Positions 9,108 through 18,788 of a DNA stretch of 64,000 nucleotides are shown here, piece by piece. The notes under the pieces are model-generated. The model did not search any database and had not been told where the DNA came from. It saw nothing but the letters and a program-made list of their open reading frames with translations. Made by a program: the position numbers and the translations under genes. The DNA comes from SHLQ01 sp964517125 (GTDB lineage: Bacteria > Actinomycetota > Acidimicrobiia > Acidimicrobiales > SHLQ01): NCBI GenBank assembly GCA_964517125.1, contig CAZFBD010000011.1, positions 1-64,000 on the forward strand, in the 5' to 3' direction. Position 1 is the first letter of the stretch. Each line of letters begins with the position of its first letter.

Positions 9108-10805
9108 ATGGGCCCCCTCTTCCTCGCCCTCGCTGCATCGCTTGTCACCTTGGCAGCCGCGCTCGCCATCGCTGGAAGCGCCTCGGCGACCGTCGTGTTT
9201 CGAGCAGGCATGGCGTTTGCGTGGGCCACGCTTGCAGTCATCGTGGCGGCGCTGATCCGCGTGGACACCTCACTCGAGCTCGTGGTTGCCCACACCCGTC
9301 CCGGCCTTGGTGTCGCTCGACGGATCATGGGCCTCTGGGGCGGGAGCGAAGGGTCACTGCTGTTCTTCGGCGTCGTCGTGGGTACGACCCTGGCCGCTGT
9401 CCCGCTCCGAAGCCGCACCACGGCAATCAGCCCGGCGGTCACAGCGACGGTGCTGTGGGCGTCGGTGACGGTTGCTTCGCCGTTCACCCGTCTGGACGTG
9501 CCGGCGATCGCGGGCAGCGGGCTGAGCCCCATCCTTGAGCACTGGGCCATGCTCATCCATCCGCCGCTGCTGTATGTAGGGCTGGCCCTCAGCCTTTTGC
9601 CGGCCTTGCTCGACGGTGCGGCATCCTCCGATCGCATCGCCAGAATCAGCCTGGCCGTACTCACGACCGCACTGGCGCTGGGTGGAGGCTGGGCGTACGT
9701 GGAGCTCGGTTGGGGCGGATGGTGGGCCTGGGACCCTGTCGAGAACGTGGCACTCATCCCCTGGCTCCTGCTGGTGGTTCATCTGCACCTGCCACGTTCC
9801 CATTCGGTCCGACGGTGGGCCGGCCTGCTCGTATGGCCCACCGTGTTCGCGGGCACGGCCATGACCCGCACATCGCTACGCACCAGCGTGCACGCCTTTG
9901 CCAACGCCGAAGACCTGGGGTGGTTCCTGTGGCCAATCGCTGCCGTGGTCGGTGTGGGTGCCGTGGTCATCGGACTCCGGCTCCCACGAGCTCAACCCAT
10001 CTCCACTCGCCGGTTCCTCCCCGTCCTGATCGCGTTCTCTTCAGCCCTCGTCGTTGCGCTTGGCACCTTCCGTCCGTTCCTGCCGGGCGATGGCACCGAC
10101 GGCACGTTCTACAGTCGCTACCTGTGGCCGGTGGCAATCGTGGGAATGGTTGGCCTGGGCGTGGCTCCACGAGCTCGCAACCTGAGCCGGAGCGAACAGG
10201 TTCGACTTGTTGCCGAGGTCGGGGTCGGGGCCCTGATCGGCGTCGTGCTCGGCGCCCTCGCCGGCTGGACCATCTGGTGGCAGCTCGTCCATGCGGCGGC
10301 GCTCGGCGCAGGGTTGCTCACCACCCGCGTGCATTGGCGGACGCCGCGACGGACGGCCGCGCACGTCGGCATGCTCTTCGTCATGGCCGGGGCCCTTGGC
10401 GGAACCGCATCGGTGGAACGAACCGTGAACCTGGACCTCGGCGAGACCGTGGAGGTCGCCGGGCACATCATCGAAAACCGCGGAGCGGCGCTCGTGGCCC
10501 AGACCCCGCCAGTCATCGAAGCCGACCTGCTGCTCGACGGCAGCCACGAGCTCCACCCGCAGCTCACCGTGTACGCCGAGCGTGCACTGCGGCTGCCCGA
10601 GATCGCCACACACTCGCGTCCTCACGAAGACGTGCAGGCCGTCCTGCGCTCGGCCGACGACGATGGCTCCATCGTTGTCACCATCAACGTCGAACCGCTC
10701 ACGCAACTGGTGTGGATGGGCGCGGTGCTTGTGACCGTGGCGATGCTGGCTCCGACCCGAGTCAGGAGTCGTCCTTCTTCCGTCGAGCCTTCAGCAGCTC
10801 GTTGA
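9108..10805 (+). CDS. CcmF/NrfE-type cytochrome c haem lyase-like membrane protein
   Basis: 565 residues, many transmembrane helices. The haem-handling WWD motif is present (WGGWWAWDPVENVALIPW), with flanking conserved pieces IMGLWGGSEGSLLFFG and HWAMLIHPPLLYVG. CcmF accepts haem from CcmE and ligates it to apocytochrome c. The protein is shorter than typical CcmF (about 650 residues), with a compact C-terminal periplasmic part and one final helix. No ccmE, ccmC or ccmH lies next to it, so the rest of the system must be elsewhere. Its last 44 nt overlap the 3' end of the convergent VWA gene. Confidence 0.85.
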   Translation: MGPLFLALAASLVTLAAALAIAGSASATVVFRAGMAFAWATLAVIVAALIRVDTSLELVVAHTRPGLGVARRIMGLWGGSEGSLLFFGVVVGTTLAAVPLRSRTTAISPAVTATVLWASVTVASPFTRLDVPAIAGSGLSPILEHWAMLIHPPLLYVGLALSLLPALLDGAASSDRIARISLAVLTTALALGGGWAYVELGWGGWWAWDPVENVALIPWLLLVVHLHLPRSHSVRRWAGLLVWPTVFAGTAMTRTSLRTSVHAFANAEDLGWFLWPIAAVVGVGAVVIGLRLPRAQPISTRRFLPVLIAFSSALVVALGTFRPFLPGDGTDGTFYSRYLWPVAIVGMVGLGVAPRARNLSRSEQVRLVAEVGVGALIGVVLGALAGWTIWWQLVHAAALGAGLLTTRVHWRTPRRTAAHVGMLFVMAGALGGTASVERTVNLDLGETVEVAGHIIENRGAALVAQTPPVIEADLLLDGSHELHPQLTVYAERALRLPEIATHSRPHEDVQAVLRSADDDGSIVVTINVEPLTQLVWMGAVLVTVAMLAPTRVRSRPSSVEPSAAR

Positions 10806-13800
10806 CCGTTGCCGCCGAGGCGGCGGGTGGTGGCGGTGGAGAAGGTGGCGCTTGCGGTGGAGGAGCTGCGGCGGGTGGAGATGCTGACGGCGCCGCCGAA
10901 CCGGTCGGAGCGTTCGTGGACGGCTCCGCCGCGGATCGAGCCGCTGCCCGACGAGATCGTGGAGTGTCCCGTCGCTTGGGGGCAGCCGCTGGCACTTCGC
11001 TGAGTGCGACCTGCGTTCGCCGAAGCCAGAGGCGGGAGAACACGACCGCTGCGAGCCAGGCGAGAGTTGCGGCGATCAGGAACCAGTTGGCCAGGTCGAT
11101 GGAACGGCGCCCGGACACGAGCTCGTCGGCGTCGAACGCCTGCGCGGCGTCGATTGCGCCCCGGCCACCAGAGAGCTCACTCAACCGCTGCAGCAATGCT
11201 TCGTCGGCCGGGCCAGGGCGATACTCGGCTGCGTAGGAGACCGAAGCGATCGCCGAACCCAGCGTCTCCTCCCCCGAAGCTCCCGTTCCGCTCACACCAA
11301 CGGCGTAGGTTCCGGCGCCGTCGGCGCTGACCTCGCCTTCGAACACGCCGGGGGACACCTCACGCAAGCGGACGTCGGTCTGGTCGCCATCGGGTGTGCT
11401 CACGATGGCGTCGACCCGCCCCTGGCCAGCGGTCGCTTCGGCGCGAATCCGCAGCGTGTCGCCGTCGACGCTGGTCCGAACCGCACCGGTGGTTTGCACA
11501 GGGAAGGTGTCGCGCACCACGCCGCCCCAGAAGTCGACGTAGCCGTCCCAACCGGTCCAGAACTGCGACCAGCGAGGACTCGCATCGCTCGTCCAGGAGG
11601 TGGCTCGCCCAAGACCGATACGCCAGGACGCCAACAGCGGATCCTCGTCGGGACCGATTCGAAGCAGCGTGCGTGCGGTGTCTTTCGATGTGGTGGCCAC
11701 GTACCCGAGCAGCGCTGGTGACTCCGACAGGCCATCGACGACCGGCGAAGTGTCGGTCACGATGGGAAGGAACTCTCCCTCGTTGATGAACTGGCGAGAC
11801 GCCAGGACCGACTCCTGCACGAGAATTTCTGGGATCCGGGTGAGGTCGCGGCCCGGGTAGAAGCGACCTCCGCCAGCCTCGGCGATTGCGGCCAACTGGT
11901 TGGCTGCTCCCTCGCCCGTGGCGACAACCGAGATGGTGACACCCTCGGCTCGAATGTCGGCGGCCTGCTGACGCATGAGCTCCAGATCACCTTCGGACGT
12001 GAACCCGTCGGTGAACAAGATGATGTGCTTCAGCGCTGCATTGCTCTCGCGAAGCGCATCGGCCGCGGTCGGCAGGGTGCCCGCCAACTCGGTGTTTCCG
12101 GAGGGCACGGCCTGAGCCAGACCGGAGTCGATCACGTCGTCGGACGGGAGCTGCTGCAGATCGATCAGCCATCGTTCCTGGGTGTCGACGGCGAGCACAC
12201 CGATCTCGTCGTTGGCGTTGAGGTTCGCAATGGCCCGCGCCGCGCCTGCACGAGCGATCGCCGTCTTGTTCACTCCACCGAACTCACCAGTCGGGTTCTC
12301 GAAGCCGTCGGCGCAGTGGCACTCACCCATGGACTCGGACGTGTCGAGTGCCATGACCTGGGCGACCTGACGCAACCGCTGCGGATCGAGCACATCGCTG
12401 ATCACCGGCAGAACCTGCTCCAGCTCGGAGTTGCGGTAGCTGCCCATGCCGTAGGACTGCGGACCGCCGATAGTCACCAGGCCCCGACCAAGCTGCTGGG
12501 TCGCGGTGGCGATCGACTGAATCTGATCATCGGACAGCTGACCCAACGAAACGTCGGCCAGGATGACCGAGTCGTAGGCGATCAGCTGATCGAGCGCGGG
12601 CACCGCAGCAGCATCGATGACATCCACCTCGAGCCCACTGGACCGCAACGCAAGGTCCAGCGCATCGCCGGCCTCGCTGGTGCCTTCGACCAGCAACACC
12701 TGCGCCGGACCGTCGATGTCCACCGTGGTGCGCGCCGTGTCGTTCTGCGGTCGAGCGTCGCCGGCTGTGTCGACGGTTGCCGAATACGACACCACGCCGG
12801 TGTCGCCCGGATCATCGGTGAACGTCACCCGATTCGTGCCCACCTGCAGCAGCGTGTCGATGCTTCCAATCGGTTCGCCGTTGCGGCGAAGCGTGACCAG
12901 GGCAGGTTGTTCTGCCGTGGACTCGATCGTGATCTCGATGGGGACCTGGGCGCCTTCGTCGACCTGGGACGGAGCGCTCAGCCCAACCACCGCGGCGTCG
13001 GCCCCCTCGGCTGGTTCGAGCAGGATGTAGTCGACGGGTATGCCTCGCTCGCCGAGCGCGGCCGCTTCGGACTCGGCGTCACCGGTGGTGACCCGACCAT
13101 CGGAGACCACGACGACCCGGCGTTTCGTGTCTTCGGGCAACAGCGCTCCCGCCAGGCGCAGGCCGGCCGCAAGGTCGCTGCGATCGCCGTCGATGGTGGC
13201 CGTGGACAGACCGGTCGCCTGATCGACCGGCACCAGAAGCTGCTCGATCCGGGCGCCGTCGCCCGAAACGACCACGCCGAGCCGACCATCGTCGGGAGCT
13301 GCCACGGCGGACCGCTGCGAAGCGTTCAGCCCCACCGTCGTGCCGAGGCGACCAACCGAATCGCTGCGATCCAGCACGAACACTGTGGAGACATCGTCGC
13401 TGCGCAGCGGCAGGGAGGCGCCCAAGAGCGCAAGGATGACCATCGCCGCGGCGGCGATGCGAAGGACCGAAGCCGTCCGCCACTGCCATCGGGGAACTCC
13501 CCGGCGCCGTCGGGACTCCAGCCATTCGAACACACCAATCGCCAACGCGATCACTGCGACAAGCCAACGCCACGAGTTCTCGGACTGTGGTGGGTCCTCG
13601 CCGGGACGCAACGGCCGCGGATCGGTGGGCGCTACCGGGAGCGGGTCGACCCGGCTCTCCTCGGGGCCCAGAGAAACGGCCACGGTCCGCAAGGCACCAT
13701 CGGTCGGCTGAATCGTCCAGAAGCCGGGCCGGTCGGCGACGAGCGAACCCGAACCGGCGGCCCGGACCCGCTCGGTTCCGTTGGGAGCCGTGATGGTCAC

Positions 13801-15267
13801 ATCGCGGCCGGCCGGCGGAACGATGGGGTCGCCAACTTCGAGTGCGGCGGGAATGATGACGGCGCCGCTCAGCTCTTCGAGCATGCGCTGGCCGAGCACG
13901 GGAAACGCCAGCTCCACGGGAAGTGTGGAATCGCCGACGGCGAACGAGAGATACAGGAAGGGCACGCCGCCCCGCTGACCACGGAGGACAAGCGGTGCAC
14001 CCTCGGCAGCGACCAGCACCTCGGCAGTTGGCGAGCTGACCTGCTGGGCGTTTGCGATACGCAACCGTGAAAGGTCCAGCCCGGTCAGCAACGGGTCGGC
14101 GGAGCGAACGAGTGTCACCGCCGGGTTCTCGACGTCGCCCACAACCGTCACCCCGGGCACACCCGCCGGAGGGGCGATGGCGATGAACGGACGGGTGATG
14201 TCCTCGGGAACCGCCACACCCGAGTAAATGGAGATCTCGGGGGTGTCCACCTCGGGATCGACCAGCTCGACTCCGGGAACAACCCCGAGCAGGGTCTGCA
14301 GGAACGGATCGAGCTCTCCATGCACCGACACGGCAAGGTCGGTTCGGGACCGAGTGACCGCATAGGCGGTGTTGTCGATGGCCAGCAGGTCATCTCCGCC
14401 AAGTCGCGCAATGACCCGCTCACCGTCGGGAAGCGGCACCTGCGTGATCGTCGGCGTTCCGGGCTCGATCTCGATGTCGATGACGGCTCGGGTCACGTCG
14501 TCGACGTCGAAGCGCAGCGGCACGGCAACCGCCCCTCCGCCCGTGACCTCGGAAATCGCGGTGACCTCCAGCCCGTCCTCGGTTCGGGTGACCTGCAGCG
14601 ATGTGATCGCATGGTTCACATCGGTCGACCCGACCAGGCGGTGCGTGACCCCGGTCGGCAGGGCCGCCAACTCGGCGGCCGTATGTGCACCATCGGAGAT
14701 CAGCACGATGCCCAGCTGAGCGTCGGGTGTCTCCAGACCGTCGGCCAACGCCATCGCGGCCCGAAGATCGGCCGGGCCATCGCTCAGACGAACCGCTCGA
14801 ACAGCACCCTCGAACGTCTCGACATCGCTCGTTGCGCTGACCCGGACACGCGGCGTGGGCCCGGCGGTGACAAGTGAGACGCGACCCCCACGGGGGATTT
14901 CCTGGAACAGCGCAATGGCCTGCGTCTGCGCGTCGACGAACCGGTCTGGTTCACCATCGAGCGAGCCCATGGACGCCGACGTATCGAGCACCACGACCGT
15001 GTGCTCGGCCAAGCCGGCGTCGCCCCGCACCACGGGGTCGGCCAGCAGTAGCGCACCCAACACGACCAGGAGCAGTTGCAACAGCAGTAGCAACGTTGGC
15101 GGCAGGCGCTGCCACGGTGAGGCCGCCGTGGCACCGACGGTCTCGTCTTCCCACAACATCGACGAGCTGACGGTCACTTCGGCCCGGCGGGGCTTCAACA
15201 GATGCAGGGCAAGGACCGGCAAGGCCGCAAGCAAGAACAGCAGTCCCATGGGCGAAGCGAACGTCAC
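10762..15267 (-). CDS. Giant membrane protein with BatA N-terminus and three VWA domains
   Basis: 1,501 residues. Residues 1-80 form the BatA/aerotolerance N-terminal pair of helices (LLFLLAALPVLALHLLKPRR). VWA 1 follows at ~90-270 with a full MIDAS (LDTSASMGS). Two more helices lie at ~570-620, then a second VWA start (LDRSDSVGRLG, ~630). A glutamine-amidotransferase-like fold (~850-960, including TIGGPQSYGMG) precedes VWA 3 at ~970-1140 (LDTSESMGE, then ILFTDGFTSEG). A last helix (~1410-1430) leads to a Pro/Ala-rich tail. The order looks like a BatA-type protein fused to a second VWA/amidotransferase protein; such parts are commonly separate genes. It is the last gene of the MoxR operon and overlaps the DUF58 gene by 4 nt. 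Likely acts at the membrane with the MoxR ATPase. Confidence 0.85.
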   Translation of the reverse strand: MTFASPMGLLFLLAALPVLALHLLKPRRAEVTVSSSMLWEDETVGATAASPWQRLPPTLLLLLQLLLVVLGALLLADPVVRGDAGLAEHTVVVLDTSASMGSLDGEPDRFVDAQTQAIALFQEIPRGGRVSLVTAGPTPRVRVSATSDVETFEGAVRAVRLSDGPADLRAAMALADGLETPDAQLGIVLISDGAHTAAELAALPTGVTHRLVGSTDVNHAITSLQVTRTEDGLEVTAISEVTGGGAVAVPLRFDVDDVTRAVIDIEIEPGTPTITQVPLPDGERVIARLGGDDLLAIDNTAYAVTRSRTDLAVSVHGELDPFLQTLLGVVPGVELVDPEVDTPEISIYSGVAVPEDITRPFIAIAPPAGVPGVTVVGDVENPAVTLVRSADPLLTGLDLSRLRIANAQQVSSPTAEVLVAAEGAPLVLRGQRGGVPFLYLSFAVGDSTLPVELAFPVLGQRMLEELSGAVIIPAALEVGDPIVPPAGRDVTITAPNGTERVRAAGSGSLVADRPGFWTIQPTDGALRTVAVSLGPEESRVDPLPVAPTDPRPLRPGEDPPQSENSWRWLVAVIALAIGVFEWLESRRRRGVPRWQWRTASVLRIAAAAMVILALLGASLPLRSDDVSTVFVLDRSDSVGRLGTTVGLNASQRSAVAAPDDGRLGVVVSGDGARIEQLLVPVDQATGLSTATIDGDRSDLAAGLRLAGALLPEDTKRRVVVVSDGRVTTGDAESEAAALGERGIPVDYILLEPAEGADAAVVGLSAPSQVDEGAQVPIEITIESTAEQPALVTLRRNGEPIGSIDTLLQVGTNRVTFTDDPGDTGVVSYSATVDTAGDARPQNDTARTTVDIDGPAQVLLVEGTSEAGDALDLALRSSGLEVDVIDAAAVPALDQLIAYDSVILADVSLGQLSDDQIQSIATATQQLGRGLVTIGGPQSYGMGSYRNSELEQVLPVISDVLDPQRLRQVAQVMALDTSESMGECHCADGFENPTGEFGGVNKTAIARAGAARAIANLNANDEIGVLAVDTQERWLIDLQQLPSDDVIDSGLAQAVPSGNTELAGTLPTAADALRESNAALKHIILFTDGFTSEGDLELMRQQAADIRAEGVTISVVATGEGAANQLAAIAEAGGGRFYPGRDLTRIPEILVQESVLASRQFINEGEFLPIVTDTSPVVDGLSESPALLGYVATTSKDTARTLLRIGPDEDPLLASWRIGLGRATSWTSDASPRWSQFWTGWDGYVDFWGGVVRDTFPVQTTGAVRTSVDGDTLRIRAEATAGQGRVDAIVSTPDGDQTDVRLREVSPGVFEGEVSADGAGTYAVGVSGTGASGEETLGSAIASVSYAAEYRPGPADEALLQRLSELSGGRGAIDAAQAFDADELVSGRRSIDLANWFLIAATLAWLAAVVFSRLWLRRTQVALSEVPAAAPKRRDTPRSRRAAARSAAEPSTNAPTGSAAPSASPPAAAPPPQAPPSPPPPPAASAATVNELLKARRKKDDS

Positions 15268-16136
15268 GCCACAACCTCGGCTCGGCGGAGACCGCCCAAC
15301 AGCACCTCACGCAGCGGCGCCCGACTGTCGACCACCACGTAGCCGGCACCCAGGCGACGCGTCGCGGTTTCGACGTCCTCGAGCCACGCGTCGAGGCGAG
15401 CCCGATAGCTGCGGATGTTCCCGCTCGTGAGCGTCATCGCGACCCGCTCGCCCGTCTCGACGTCGATCAGGTCCACGTCGCCCAACTCGGGCGGATCGAG
15501 CTCGCCTGCGCCGAGCACGTGCATCACCACCAACTCGGCGCCGCGGGCCGGCAGCCGATTCAGGGCAACATCCCAGTCGGGCTCCAGCAGATCGGAACAG
15601 ACGACGGTCATGCCCGGCCCGCGTTGGCGGCCCAGCACCTCGGCCGCCGTTCGCGACAACGATCCCTGACCCTGGGCCGTGAGGTTCTCGAGGCGAGCAA
15701 ACAGCTCGGGCACACCGCTACGACCAGAAAACCTCGCCGGTGGCGCTCCCGGCAGGTGCAGCTCCACCCGGTCGCGTCGGGTCAACGCCACGAAGCCCAA
15801 CGCTCCCGCCAGCTCGGCCGCGCGCTGCAACTTCCCATCCGTACTCATCGATGCCGACGTGTCCACGATCAGACGAACCGTCAGGTCGTCCTCGGCGTCG
15901 TACAAGCGGACCAACAGCTGATCGAGGCGAGCAAGCGTCAGGTAGTCGATCCGTCGAAAGTCGTCGCCCGGCTGGTACTCACGAAAGTCGGCAAAGTCGA
16001 GCGAGCTGCCGTACCGGGGCGAACGATGCCCGCCCACCAGCTGGCCCGCGAGGCGTCGACGCGTGCCAAGCTGCAAACGCTCAAGCGCTCCCAACACCTC
16101 GGGGCTCCGAAGCTCATGGAGCACCGCGGACACCAC
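15264..16136 (-). CDS. DUF58 domain protein
   Basis: 290 residues. Contains the hallmark GGHRSPRYGSSLDFADFREY followed by YQPGDDFRRIDYLTLAR, and the VWA-like core with IVDTSASM. DUF58 proteins pair with MoxR AAA+ ATPases and VWA membrane proteins in folding or assembly of periplasmic or membrane complexes. Start GTG 16136 overlaps the moxR end by 23 nt; GTG 16133 or 16124 would shorten the overlap. The 3' end overlaps the giant VWA gene by 4 nt. Confidence 0.88.
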   Translation of the reverse strand: MVSAVLHELRSPEVLGALERLQLGTRRRLAGQLVGGHRSPRYGSSLDFADFREYQPGDDFRRIDYLTLARLDQLLVRLYDAEDDLTVRLIVDTSASMSTDGKLQRAAELAGALGFVALTRRDRVELHLPGAPPARFSGRSGVPELFARLENLTAQGQGSLSRTAAEVLGRQRGPGMTVVCSDLLEPDWDVALNRLPARGAELVVMHVLGAGELDPPELGDVDLIDVETGERVAMTLTSGNIRSYRARLDAWLEDVETATRRLGAGYVVVDSRAPLREVLLGGLRRAEVVA

Positions 16137-17172
16137 TCCCCTGTGGCGGCACCGCGTCGAGCAGGCCCTGAATGAGCGCAGAGCGCTTCATCCCATCGGC
16201 GGCGGCCTCGTAGCCAAGCACGAGCCGGTGCCCCAGCGCTGCTGGAGCGAGCGCCCGCACATCATCGACACTGGCCGACGGCCGGCCGGCCAACAGCGCC
16301 ATCGCCTTGGCCCCCAGGATCAGCGCCTGTGCTCCACGCGGCGACGCGCCCGCACGCACATATCCCCGAATGCTCTCGGGACTCGTCTCGTTGTCGGGGT
16401 GCGTGGCCACCACAAGGTCCACCGCATGGCGAACAACCTCGTCCGCAACCGGCACCTGACGGGTCAGCGCCACCATCGCCCGCAGCGTGGCAGCGTCGGC
16501 CACCACCCGCGGCGTCGCCTCGGCACCACCTGTCGTGCGGCCCACAATGTCGGCCAGATCATCGGCCGAGGGGAACGGCACCTCGGCCTTGAAAATGAAC
16601 CGGTCGAGCTGCGCCTCGGGCAGCGGGTACGTGCCCTCCTGTTCAATCGGATTCTGCGTTGCCATCACCAGGAACGGCCGCGGCAACACCCGCGTGGTTC
16701 CAGCCACCGTGACCGACCGCTCGGCCATGGCCTCGAGCAAGGACGACTGCGTCTTGGGTGTGGCGCGGTTGATTTCGTCGGCCAGCACCAGACCGTTGAA
16801 CACCGGTCCCGGGCGAAAGACGAACTTGCGGCTGCCGCTGTCGTCGGCCTCCAGTACCTGCGTGCCGGTCACATCGGCCGGCATGAGATCGGGGGTGAAC
16901 TGGATGCGACCAAAGTCGAGCGAAACGACGTGCGCCAGCGTGGTCAGCAGCCGCGTCTTGCCCAGACCCGGCACACCTTCGAGCAGCACATGCCCTTCGC
17001 ACAACAGCGACAGCAAGACGGTGCGCACCACGCCGGCCTGGCCAACGATGACCCGACCCACCTCGGCCTCGATCGTCGCCGCAATCTGCGCATACTGCTC
17101 GGGTGTCAGCTGCGCCTGCTGTGGCGGTGACTGTGGTTGCGGAACCGGAGGAACCGCGGTGGGGTCGGTCAT
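16114..17172 (-). CDS. MoxR-family AAA+ ATPase
   Basis: 352 residues. A Pro/Gln-rich N-terminus (~25 residues) precedes the AAA+ core: Walker A GVPGLGKTRLL, Walker B LVLADEINRATPKTQSSLLE, sensor region VMATQNPIEQEGTYPLPEAQ, and a C-terminal lid with arginine-rich ESIRGYVRAGASPRGAQ. MoxR proteins work as chaperone ATPases with VWA-domain partners, both of which follow directly here. ATG 17172 overlaps the upstream stop by 4 nt. Confidence 0.93.
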   Translation of the reverse strand: MTDPTAVPPVPQPQSPPQQAQLTPEQYAQIAATIEAEVGRVIVGQAGVVRTVLLSLLCEGHVLLEGVPGLGKTRLLTTLAHVVSLDFGRIQFTPDLMPADVTGTQVLEADDSGSRKFVFRPGPVFNGLVLADEINRATPKTQSSLLEAMAERSVTVAGTTRVLPRPFLVMATQNPIEQEGTYPLPEAQLDRFIFKAEVPFPSADDLADIVGRTTGGAEATPRVVADAATLRAMVALTRQVPVADEVVRHAVDLVVATHPDNETSPESIRGYVRAGASPRGAQALILGAKAMALLAGRPSASVDDVRALAPAALGHRLVLGYEAAADGMKRSALIQGLLDAVPPQGSGVRGAP

Positions 17173-18788
17173 GGAGAACCTGCCTGGTTGATGGAGTTGA
17201 AGTAGCCCTCGACCGTGACGGCCTCGCTACCGGAGATGTTGGTGCCGTCGAGGGCATCGGTGGCCCGGTCGGCAAATTCGTTCGCGATCGATTCGAGCGT
17301 GACGGTTGCGGTGCCTGAACCGGTGGGCCCGGTCACCCGCTGGTCGGTCTGGGTGGTGCCATCGCCCGTGACGTCGACCTGGGCCGAGCCGGTGTCCTCG
17401 TCGATTCCGCTCGGAATGAGCACGGGGGTATCGGGCGGCGGCGCGGCCACGCCCTCACCCATCTCGCCCGAGCCACTGACGCCAGGATTCGAATTGGCAT
17501 TTCCGCTGGGGTTCTCACCCGTCGCTTCCATTCCGCCTCCACCACCACCGCCAGTGCCCTGACCCTGGCCCTGACCTTCGCCCTCGCCCTGGCCCGCCCC
17601 CGAACCTTCACCCTCGCCCTGGCCTTCGCCTTGACCCTCGCCCTCGCCCTGGCCTTCGCCTTCGCCCTGGCCCTCGCCCGCTTCCGAACCTTCACCCGGC
17701 TCGGCCAGCGCATCGGCCGCCTGTCCGGCAGCGGCGGCGGCGGCGCTGACCTCGGCTCCGGCGGCTGCTGCAGATGCAGACGCAGACGCGGATTCCCCTG
17801 CCTCAGCCAAGGCTGCGGCAGCAGCGGCAGCATCGCCGGCCTCCAATGCCTCGGCGGCCTCGGCCAAGGCGTCGGCCGTTTCCGGATCGCCGGCTTCCTG
17901 GGTTGCGGCAAGCTGCTCCAGCCGTTCGGCGAGCTCCGCCTGCTCCTCAGCGCTCATCGCCGCAACCGACGCCGCCAGTTGCTCCAACTGCGCGGCCGCC
18001 GACTCACCCGCCGCCAACGGGTTGGCGTCGAGCGTGCGCTCCAGGCCCTGTGCAGCCGCACGCTGCGCCAGGTCATCGGCATCGATGGAACGCAGCAGAT
18101 CGTCCTGCGCTCCCTCGAGCGACTCGACGGCCGAGTCCAGATCTTCGGACGAACGAAGCGTCTCCGCCAACGCCCGGAGCTCCTCTGCCAGTGCGTCGGC
18201 TTCCTCGGATCCGGCCTCTTCCAACACCTCGGCCCGCTCATCGAACTCGTCGGCAACCTCGGCGATTCGTTCCTGATCGGCAGCAAGCTGCTCCCGCACA
18301 TCGTCCTGAGGACTGCGCACGAGCACCAGCACGATCGCAGCCACCACCAGCCCGATGAGAAGCGCCCATGCCCGCGGCCTGCGCGGCAGGGGCAGCGCTT
18401 CGGACACATCGGCCTCGGCGAACGAGGCGGCACGGGCGTGCAGCCGCGGACCAAACGGATCGGTGGGCGCGAATTGCAGCGCGGTCACGAAGGCGTCGTC
18501 GGTCTCGAGCCCTCGATCGAGCGCCCGGGCCACGACAGGATCGGGTAACCGCATGGTGAGCGCCCAGACAATGACCGCCACCACACCAGCAAGCAACAGT
18601 CCAAGCGCCACAGGATCGGGCCACGACCACGGCCGCAACCAACCAAGCAGGGCAATCGCCACGGCACCACCGGCGAGCCACGGGCCCACATCGGTGGCCG
18701 TGGCCGTGAGCCACACCGCTCGCAACCGTCGACGTCCGCGCCCAAACACACCGTCGAGCGCGTTCGGCGGCGCGGACTGCCTGCTCAA
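17169..18788 (-). CDS. DUF4175-like membrane protein with coiled coil and Gly/Gln/Glu-rich tail
   Basis: About 539 residues. Two N-terminal helices and a third near residue 145-165 are followed by a long Ala/Glu heptad-rich coiled coil (roughly 175-380), then a low-complexity tract built of repeated GEGQGEGE units and a Gly run, and a Thr-rich end. The layout recalls DUF4175 proteins found beside MoxR/DUF58 genes. I choose TTG 18788 because it overlaps the permease stop as TTGA, the same 4-nt coupling seen through this operon; the frame remains open further upstream. Possibly a scaffold linking cytoplasmic ATPase to envelope components. Confidence 0.72.
   Translation of the reverse strand: MSRQSAPPNALDGVFGRGRRRLRAVWLTATATDVGPWLAGGAVAIALLGWLRPWSWPDPVALGLLLAGVVAVIVWALTMRLPDPVVARALDRGLETDDAFVTALQFAPTDPFGPRLHARAASFAEADVSEALPLPRRPRAWALLIGLVVAAIVLVLVRSPQDDVREQLAADQERIAEVADEFDERAEVLEEAGSEEADALAEELRALAETLRSSEDLDSAVESLEGAQDDLLRSIDADDLAQRAAAQGLERTLDANPLAAGESAAAQLEQLAASVAAMSAEEQAELAERLEQLAATQEAGDPETADALAEAAEALEAGDAAAAAAALAEAGESASASASAAAAGAEVSAAAAAAGQAADALAEPGEGSEAGEGQGEGEGQGEGEGQGEGQGEGEGSGAGQGEGEGQGQGQGTGGGGGGGMEATGENPSGNANSNPGVSGSGEMGEGVAAPPPDTPVLIPSGIDEDTGSAQVDVTGDGTTQTDQRVTGPTGSGTATVTLESIANEFADRATDALDGTNISGSEAVTVEGYFNSINQAGSP

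Noticed and set aside
12025..14070. Long open frame on the plus strand inside the triple-VWA gene
   Set aside because: No domain or transmembrane pattern, Arg/His-rich composition typical of antisense frames in high-GC DNA; the minus strand has clear VWA motifs.
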